Origin: SIG307 sp964545045
Lineage (GTDB): Bacteria > Bacillota > Clostridia > Lachnospirales > Lachnospiraceae
DNA: 64,000 nt
Assembly (NCBI GenBank): GCA_964545045.1
Contig: CAZJEN010000002.1
Span: 124,001-188,000, forward strand
Direction of reading: 5' to 3'
Positions 58,925 to 64,000 of the stretch are shown piece by piece. The notes under the pieces were generated by a model. The model was given only the letters and a program-made list of their open reading frames with translations, was not told the DNA's origin and ran no database searches. The position numbers were made by a program, and so were the translations under genes. Each line of letters begins with the position of its first letter. Position 1 is the stretch's first letter.

Positions 58925-60343
58925 ATGTACAACAAAGCATCTTTAAAAGCAGAGGAGTTTATTTCCCACGAGGAAATTACTGCCACCCTTGCGTACGCTG
59001 AGGAGAACAAGGAGAATTTCGCTCTGATTGACGAAATCCTTGCGAAAGCAGAGCTGTGTAAGGGACTTGACCACAGAGAGGCGTCCGTGCTTCTTGCCTG
59101 TGAGGAACCGACCAGAGTAGCCAGAATGTATACCATGGCGGAGGAACTGAAAAAGAAGTTCTACGGCAATCGTATCGTTATGTTTGCTCCACTGTATCTT
59201 TCCAACTACTGCATCAACGGTTGTGTGTATTGTCCGTACCACATGAAAAACAAGCACATTGCCCGTAAGAAGCTGACGCAAGAGGAGATTGTGAGGGAGG
59301 TAACCGCACTGCAGGACATGGGACACAAGCGTCTTGCGCTGGAGGCCGGCGAGGACCCGGTAAATAACCCGATTGAGTATATTTTAGAGTGTATTGATAC
59401 TATTTACAGCATCAAGCACAAAAACGGCGCTATTCGCCGCGTAAACGTGAATATTGCGGCAACTACGGTAGAGAACTACCGAAAACTTAAGGATGCCGGT
59501 ATCGGCACTTATATTTTGTTCCAGGAGACCTACCATAAGGAGAGCTACGAAAAGCTTCATCCGACGGGACCGAAGCATGATTATGCGTACCATACCGAGG
59601 CCATGGACCGCGCTATGGAGGGTGGTATTGACGACGTTGGTTTGGGCGTGCTGTTCGGTTTGGAGCTGTATAAGTACGAGTTTGCGGGGCTGTTGATGCA
59701 TGCGGAGCATCTGGAGGCGGTACACGGCGTAGGACCGCATACCATCAGCGTGCCGCGTATTAAACGGGCGGACGATATCGATCCGACGGTATTTGATAAC
59801 GGTATCAGCGATGAGATATTTGCAAAGCTTTGTGCTTTGATTCGTATTTCCGTACCGTATACCGGTATGATTATTTCCACAAGAGAAAGCAAGGAAGTTC
59901 GTGAAAAGGTGATTCGTCTCGGTGTATCCCAAATCAGCGGTGCGTCCAGAACCAGCGTCGGCGGCTATTGCGAGCCGGAGCCGGAGGATGAGAATTCCGA
60001 GCAGTTTGATGTCAGTGATAAGCGTACTCTGGATGAAGTAGTACGTTGGCTGATGGAGTTCGGCTACATCCCGTCCTTCTGTACCGCATGCTACCGTGAG
60101 GGCAGAACCGGAGACCGTTTTATGAGCCTTTGTAAGAGCGGACAGATTCAGAACTGTTGTCATCCGAATGCGCTGATGACCTTGAAGGAATATCTGATGG
60201 ATTATGCTTCCGAGGAGACAAAGAAAATCGGCGAAGCCTTAATAGAGGCAGAGCTTAACAATATTCCGAAGGAAAAGGTAAGAGAGGTCTGTGAGGACCA
60301 TTTAAAGAAGATTGAAGAAGGAATCCGGGATTTCCGGTTCTAG
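58925..60343 (+). CDS. hydG: [FeFe]-hydrogenase maturase HydG (tyrosine lyase)
   Basis: 472 residues. Radical SAM site CINGCVYC near 96-103; C-terminal auxiliary-cluster motif C-x2-C-x22-C beginning FCTACYREG near 387. HydG cleaves tyrosine to CO and CN- ligands and delivers an Fe(CO)2CN synthon. Length and both cluster sites are complete. 54 bp after hydE, 22 bp before hydF. Codons are more biased than those of hydE. Confidence 0.95.
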   Translation: MYNKASLKAEEFISHEEITATLAYAEENKENFALIDEILAKAELCKGLDHREASVLLACEEPTRVARMYTMAEELKKKFYGNRIVMFAPLYLSNYCINGCVYCPYHMKNKHIARKKLTQEEIVREVTALQDMGHKRLALEAGEDPVNNPIEYILECIDTIYSIKHKNGAIRRVNVNIAATTVENYRKLKDAGIGTYILFQETYHKESYEKLHPTGPKHDYAYHTEAMDRAMEGGIDDVGLGVLFGLELYKYEFAGLLMHAEHLEAVHGVGPHTISVPRIKRADDIDPTVFDNGISDEIFAKLCALIRISVPYTGMIISTRESKEVREKVIRLGVSQISGASRTSVGGYCEPEPEDENSEQFDVSDKRTLDEVVRWLMEFGYIPSFCTACYREGRTGDRFMSLCKSGQIQNCCHPNALMTLKEYLMDYASEETKKIGEALIEAELNNIPKEKVREVCEDHLKKIEEGIRDFRF

Positions 60344-60365
60344 GCATTTTTCTTAAGGAGGAGTT

Positions 60366-61571
60366 ATGAGTATGAATAGTACACCTGCTTCCGAGCGGGT
60401 ACATATTGCATTCTTCGGACGGAGAAATGCCGGAAAATCCAGCCTGATTAACGCTGTGACCGGACAGGAGCTTTCCGTAGTGTCCGAGGTAAAGGGAACC
60501 ACGACAGATCCGGTGTACAAGACCATGGAGCTGCTTCCCATCGGACCGGTAGTGATTATTGATACGCCGGGGTATGATGATGAGGGAGATTTAGGAGAAC
60601 TTCGTGTAAAAAAGACCCGCCAGGTATTAAATCGTACCGATTGCGGCATCTTAGTCGTGGATGCCACGGTAGGTATGGGCGAGTGCGAAAATGCTTTAGT
60701 TGCTCTGTTTGAGGAGCGAAAGATACCGTATCTGGTGGTGTGGAATAAAACGGACGTGGAGTCGATGCCGGCGTTTGACGGAGAAGATGCACCACTGTTT
60801 GTCAGTGCAAAAACGGGTATCGGAATTCATGCGCTAAAGGAACGCATCGGTGTGTTGCTTCATACAGAAGAAGAGAAGCGCAGACTGATTGGAGACAAAA
60901 TAAATCCGGGGGATGTGGCGATTCTGGTGGTGCCCATTGATGAGGCGGCACCGAAGGGGAGATTGATTTTGCCACAGCAACAGACCATTCGTGATATTCT
61001 GGATGCAGAAGGAATGCCTCTTGTGGTGAAGGATACTAATTTGCCGGAGGCCTTTTCGCTACTTAAGGGAAAGCCCGCTATGGTGATTACCGACAGTCAG
61101 GTATTCGGAAAAGTGGCAAAACAGGTGCCGGAAGATGTATCGTTAACGTCCTTCTCCATATTGATGGCGCGGTATAAAGGATTCTTGTCTACTGCTGTAG
61201 AAGGAGTGCGGACACTGGAAACGTTGCAGGACGGGGATAAAATTCTGATTTCCGAGGGGTGTACCCACCACAGACAATGCGGAGACATCGGTACGGTGAA
61301 GCTGCCGGCCATGATTCGGAAGTTTACCGGGAAAGAGCCGGAGTTTATGTTTACTTCCGGAAAGGATTTTCCGGAGGATTTGACCGGAATACGTCTGGTC
61401 ATTCATTGCGGCGGCTGTATGCTGACGGAACGGGAGCTTTCTTACCGGAAAAAGACGGCAGGGGCTGAGAGAGTACCGTTTACCAATTACGGAATTGCTA
61501 TGGCGCATATGAACGGAATTCTTGCAAGGAGTGTGGCGATGTTTCCGGAAGTGGCGGAGTTGTTGAAATAG
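60366..61571 (+). CDS. hydF: [FeFe]-hydrogenase maturase HydF (GTPase scaffold)
   Basis: 401 residues. GTPase domain: G1 GRRNAGKSSL near 14-22, G3 DTPGYDD, G4 NKTD near 121; then dimerisation domain; C-terminal Fe-S site with CTH, 45 residues later HCGGC (CxHx44-53HCxxC). HydF assembles and delivers the diiron subcluster to HydA. ATG 60366 and ATG 60372 both follow AAGGAGGAG; either could be used. No hydA is present in the window. Confidence 0.95.
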   Translation: MSMNSTPASERVHIAFFGRRNAGKSSLINAVTGQELSVVSEVKGTTTDPVYKTMELLPIGPVVIIDTPGYDDEGDLGELRVKKTRQVLNRTDCGILVVDATVGMGECENALVALFEERKIPYLVVWNKTDVESMPAFDGEDAPLFVSAKTGIGIHALKERIGVLLHTEEEKRRLIGDKINPGDVAILVVPIDEAAPKGRLILPQQQTIRDILDAEGMPLVVKDTNLPEAFSLLKGKPAMVITDSQVFGKVAKQVPEDVSLTSFSILMARYKGFLSTAVEGVRTLETLQDGDKILISEGCTHHRQCGDIGTVKLPAMIRKFTGKEPEFMFTSGKDFPEDLTGIRLVIHCGGCMLTERELSYRKKTAGAERVPFTNYGIAMAHMNGILARSVAMFPEVAELLK

Positions 61572-61585
61572 AAAGGAAAAGAAGT

Positions 61586-62545
61586 ATGAATATCGTAGTG
61601 TTGGAACGAAACAGTGTGGGACCGGATATTTCGGTGGATTGCTTTTATGAGCTGGGTAATGTAACCTGTTACAGGAATACGGTGACCATAGATGAGGTGA
61701 AAGAGCGTGTAAAGGATGCGGATATTATTGTGGCAAACAAGTCTCCTATGTGTGAGGAAAGCTTGAAGGATGCGCCGAATGTAAAGATGATTTGCGAGTT
61801 TGCCACCGGCTATGACAACTGTGATTTGGCATATTGTAAGTCGAGAGGTATCCGTGTGACCAACGTAGTGGATTATTGCTCCGCTATGGTGGCGCAGCAT
61901 ACCTTTGCACTTGCGCTGGCCCTTTCCCAGAAGCTTCCGCATTACGATAACTATGTAAAGTCCGGAGCTTACAGCGCCCAGGATCGCTTTTCCAATTTTG
62001 ATATTCCGTTTTACGAGCTGGAAGGAAAGACCTGGGGAATTGTCGGTATGGGCAATATCGGAAAGCGTGTGGCACGGATTGCCACGGCTTTTGGCTGTAA
62101 GGTGATATTTCACTCTGTAACCGGAAAGAGCACCGTGACTGAGTATCCGCAGGTGGATAAGGAGACCTTGCTTCGTGAGAGTGATTTCCTTTCACTGCAT
62201 TGTCCACTCAGTGATTTGTCCCGGAATTTTATTGATAAGGAGGCACTGGGCAAAATGAAGCCGACGGCCTATTTGGTGAACGTAGCAAGAGGTCCGGTGG
62301 TAAATAATACGGATCTGTACGAGGCGTTGGAATTGGGAGAAATTGCGGGAGCCGGACTGGATGTACTGGAAAAAGAGCCGCTTGAGCTCTCCAATCCGCT
62401 CAGTAAGATAAAGGACAGTAATAAGCTTATTATTACGCCTCATTTGGCCTGGGGTAGCGTAGAAGCCCGTATGCGTTGCGTAGAAGGCGTTTATGAGAAC
62501 ATTAAGGCGTTTCAGCGGGGCGAAGAGCGGAATGTGGTAATTTAG
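61586..62545 (+). CDS. D-2-hydroxyacid dehydrogenase (glycerate/hydroxypyruvate-type)
   Basis: 319 residues. N-terminal substrate domain with CEFATGYDNCDLAYCKSRGI, NAD-binding GMGNIGKRVARIA near 155, catalytic Arg in NVARGPVVNN (near 233), Glu in DVLEKEP (near 262) and His in TPHLAW (near 284). Complete 2-hydroxyacid dehydrogenase. Only 14 bp after hydF and followed by a terminator, so it belongs to the maturase transcription unit; substrate not determined. Confidence 0.9.
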   Translation: MNIVVLERNSVGPDISVDCFYELGNVTCYRNTVTIDEVKERVKDADIIVANKSPMCEESLKDAPNVKMICEFATGYDNCDLAYCKSRGIRVTNVVDYCSAMVAQHTFALALALSQKLPHYDNYVKSGAYSAQDRFSNFDIPFYELEGKTWGIVGMGNIGKRVARIATAFGCKVIFHSVTGKSTVTEYPQVDKETLLRESDFLSLHCPLSDLSRNFIDKEALGKMKPTAYLVNVARGPVVNNTDLYEALELGEIAGAGLDVLEKEPLELSNPLSKIKDSNKLIITPHLAWGSVEARMRCVEGVYENIKAFQRGEERNVVI

Positions 62546-62557
62546 GCATAATAAAAG

Positions 62558-62606
62558 AAAAACGGTATCTGAAGGACTGCTTTGTCCGAGGGATACCGTT
62601 TTTTTA
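62558..62606 (+). terminator. Terminator of the hyd operon
   Basis: AAAAACGGTATC / GATACCGTTTTT stem with inner GGAC-tgcttt-GTCC hairpin, T7 tail. Confidence 0.88.
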
Positions 62607-62687
62607 TTGTACGAAAAGAATAGATGAGTGAATTTATATTTCTCCTAAAACTTTTTGTGGTCTTTGAATATGTTTGACGAAATCGGT

Positions 62688-63164
62688 TTACAGTATTATC
62701 TGTTTCCATGCCTCTGTTAATCGTTCCACTGACCATGCCGCATTGGCGGGAGAGGTGGAGGGGAGGCAGACAGCCTCACGATTGATCATGTTTTTGACGT
62801 ACTTATTGTAAAACTTTTCTGCGGTTTTACCGTTTACGAAAATCTTCCGGATATCAGCAAACGATAAAATCTTTGTCAAATCATTCGGCACCACATTTTT
62901 AATCGAACTGTCAGAGCTTCCGGTAATATCACAGGAGGCAATCACATCCCAAACCGCAATGCCGTGAGAGAGAAGGAAGGTCTTCTTTTCATCAATGGTG
63001 AGCGGCTCCTGTACACCGTACACAGCAGACGTCACCTTCCAAAAACGGTTCTGCGGATGGCTGTAGAAAAACTGTGCTTCCCGGGACTTCACGGAAGGAA
63101 AGCTTCCAAGAATCATAATCTTTGAGTTTTGGTCATATACCGGTGGAATCGGATGAGAAATCAT
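62688..63164 (-). CDS. DNA-deoxyinosine glycosylase (uracil-DNA glycosylase superfamily)
   Basis: 158 residues. UDG-superfamily pattern: MILGSFPSVKSREAQFFYSHPQNRFW near 18-43 (pieces: LGSFPSVKSRE, HPQNRFW), HGIAVWDVI, IFVNGKTAEKFY and the second active-site motif LPSTSPANA near 134. This matches the hypoxanthine/deoxyinosine DNA glycosylase subgroup. Base-excision repair of deaminated bases. Start ATG at 63164 after AAAGGAGG. Confidence 0.82.
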   Translation of the reverse strand: MISHPIPPVYDQNSKIMILGSFPSVKSREAQFFYSHPQNRFWKVTSAVYGVQEPLTIDEKKTFLLSHGIAVWDVIASCDITGSSDSSIKNVVPNDLTKILSFADIRKIFVNGKTAEKFYNKYVKNMINREAVCLPSTSPANAAWSVERLTEAWKQIIL

Positions 63165-63233
63165 GTGAGCCTCCTTTCTGCGCGCAGATGTTGTGTATGT
63201 TGTTTATATACACAATAGTTCTTAGTTCAAAAT

Positions 63234-63770
63234 TTAGAATTGAATGCCGAGTACATTGCTTACATCCACACGAATTTGGATATAATCTTTGGTAAAGGTA
63301 ACGGAATATTTTCCTTTTTCCGCAGTGCAATGATTTGCACTCGTCGCGGTAATCTCAAAGCCCTGCTTTTTCATAAGACGTTCAAAGTCTTCATGGGTGG
63401 AATTCAGAGAAATCCCGTAAAACTCAATGGCAGGGTCTGTAATATAAATTCTTGTAATATGGGATTTTCCGCTGGAATAATCAGGAAAAGAGGTGACCGT
63501 ATAAATGACACAATGTTCCGGATCAATCTGCATTCCGCCATCATCGTGAGTCGGAACATAGCCCGTACCGTAATATTCCCTACCGCCAAATAAACCGTAC
63601 TTCTCCTGATAGCCGGAAAAATCAAAATCATCAACATTCTCCCCAATCCAAAACTCAAGATTGGTCGCAGGAGGATTCGGTTTGCGGTTAACAAAAACAA
63701 AAACCAAAATACCGATGAGAACGACAGCAAGAGCCAAAACAGAAAAGAGAACTTTCATTGATTTCTTCAT
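63234..63770 (-). CDS. Small membrane-anchored protein of unknown function
   Basis: 178 residues. One N-terminal hydrophobic segment (~7-28, VLFSVLALAVVLIGILVFVFV), then a soluble beta-rich part with FWIGENVDDFDFSGYQ, DPEHCVIYTVTSFPDYSSGKSHITRIYITD (pieces) and a C-terminal KYSVTFTKDYIQIRVDVSNVLG. The NLEFWIGENVDDFDFS segment resembles the start of small clostridial proteins of unknown role. Start ATG 63770 after AGGAGG; the frame begins two codons earlier. Confidence 0.65.
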   Translation of the reverse strand: MKKSMKVLFSVLALAVVLIGILVFVFVNRKPNPPATNLEFWIGENVDDFDFSGYQEKYGLFGGREYYGTGYVPTHDDGGMQIDPEHCVIYTVTSFPDYSSGKSHITRIYITDPAIEFYGISLNSTHEDFERLMKKQGFEITATSANHCTAEKGKYSVTFTKDYIQIRVDVSNVLGIQF

Positions 63771-63809
63771 AAACAATCCTCCTATGAAAATTACAAAATA
63801 CTATAAACT

Positions 63810-63838
63810 ATTTTACCATAGGGGAGAAGTGAAGTAAA
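63810..63838 (-). promoter_or_regulatory. Promoter of the small membrane protein gene
   Basis: Minus strand TTTACT, 17-bp spacer, TAAAAT, 40 bp before the ATG. Confidence 0.55.
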
Positions 63839-63841
63839 TAA

Positions 63842-64000
63842 AAAGATACCGCACCGACGGTCGCGGAGAGAAAAACATGAACATGGGTGAAAGTAACCCA
63901 TCCGCTCCGAAAAATAAAACTGCGGATAGTGGGGTGCTGGATGTCCGGTGGACATCCGTTTAGCACCGACCGAAGCGTAGATCTTGAACGGTGAGTTCAA
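63842..64000 (-). other. Hairpin-rich noncoding segment at the right edge
   Basis: Read on the minus strand: TTGAAC/GTTCAA hairpin (64000-63984); GGTGCT...GGATGTCC / GGACATCC...AGCACC (63967-63933, 14 pairs, GT-rich bulge); GCGGA-TGGGT / ACCCA...TCCGC nested stem (63905-63863); then CCGC-g-ACC / GGT-GCGG followed by TATCTTTTT, terminator-like (about 63865-63842). It lies upstream of the next gene's promoter. Could be the 3' part of a structured RNA or an interspersed repeat. Confidence 0.4.

Noticed and set aside
63791..64000. 69-codon minus-strand frame at the right end
   Set aside because: It covers hairpins and crosses the promoter of the next gene; no SD-supported start; treated as noncoding unless flanking sequence shows otherwise.
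1..64000. rRNA, tRNA, CRISPR arrays, insertion sequences, integrons
   Set aside because: No tRNA-like cloverleaf, rRNA segment, regularly spaced repeat array, transposase or recombinase gene was recognised on either strand by reading; a tRNAscan/Infernal run would settle small RNAs.

Overview
The window looks like chromosomal DNA from a spore-former-type clostridium, most likely Lachnospiraceae. This is inferred from gene content: [FeFe]-hydrogenase maturases HydE/HydG/HydF, a SpoVB-type flippase, DUF4867, DUF6465, CD3324-type and DUF2812 proteins, NADP-glutamate dehydrogenase, and near-universal AGGAGG ribosome binding sites with sigma-A type promoters. No rRNA, tRNA, CRISPR array, insertion sequence or prophage was seen. 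Coding density is high, with only two gene-free stretches above 300 bp. Both of these (10996-11395 and 19096-19590) are structured leader regions.

Layout. 1-7.2 kb: the 3' part of an FtsW fused to a catalytically degenerate penicillin-binding domain, a Nudix hydrolase, a membrane chemoreceptor-like protein, a PAS-GGDEF protein and, convergently, a SpoVB-like flippase. 7.2-12.7 kb: DUF2812 protein, cysteine desulfurase and MnmA (tRNA 2-thiouridine), aldo/keto reductase, then a methyltransferase behind a leader peptide and terminator, and a GNAT. 12.8-15.4 kb (minus): histidinol phosphatase and RqcH. 15.6-19.1 kb: response regulator, ABC ATPase, permease and histidine kinase, with phased CTTTAC repeats in front of the ABC genes. 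19.1-26 kb: an Arg-Ala-Arg leader peptide and terminator ahead of a MutS2-like ATPase without Smr domain, a GNAT, and a heterodimeric ABC exporter. 26-31.5 kb: accessory-looking genes (degenerate APH fragment, CD3324-type regulator, APH-family kinase, HigBA-type toxin-antitoxin, GH31 glucosidase).

31.5-39.4 kb: gdhA, DUF6465 protein, DUF3298-type lipoprotein, MscL with a zinc ribbon, two consecutive COG0523/CobW-like GTPases (one with a His/Cys repeat domain, one fused to a YcgQ/DUF1980-like domain), GDPD, amidase-SPOR, and a PF06541 membrane protein. 39.4-47.8 kb: aroF-tyrA (minus), a LytTR regulator with an unknown membrane partner, YgiQ radical SAM protein, then yqeG-aroK-aroQ-efp. 47.9-55.5 kb: Gly-rich lipoprotein, HAD-GNAT fusion, aspartokinase, DUF4867, a tandem two-domain solute-binding lipoprotein, TraX. 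55.6-64 kb: AI-2E family permease, signal peptidase I, ComFB-like protein, hydE-hydG-hydF-2-hydroxyacid dehydrogenase, a DNA glycosylase, a small membrane-anchored protein and a hairpin-rich right edge.

Functional threads. (1) Translation and ribosome stress: MnmA, RqcH, EF-P, and two genes behind apparent stalling-peptide attenuators. The strongest candidate for something new is the Smr-less MutS2-like ATPase placed behind a leader peptide ending in Arg-Ala-Arg and an intrinsic terminator; MutS2 relatives rescue collided ribosomes, so this may be a drug- or stall-inducible rescue factor. (2) Envelope stress: the two-component/ABC cassette with a visible operator array. (3) Metal handling: the paired CobW-like GTPases. 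(4) Aromatic biosynthesis: aroF, tyrA, aroK, aroQ within 8 kb. (5) [FeFe]-hydrogenase maturation without a hydrogenase structural gene in the window.
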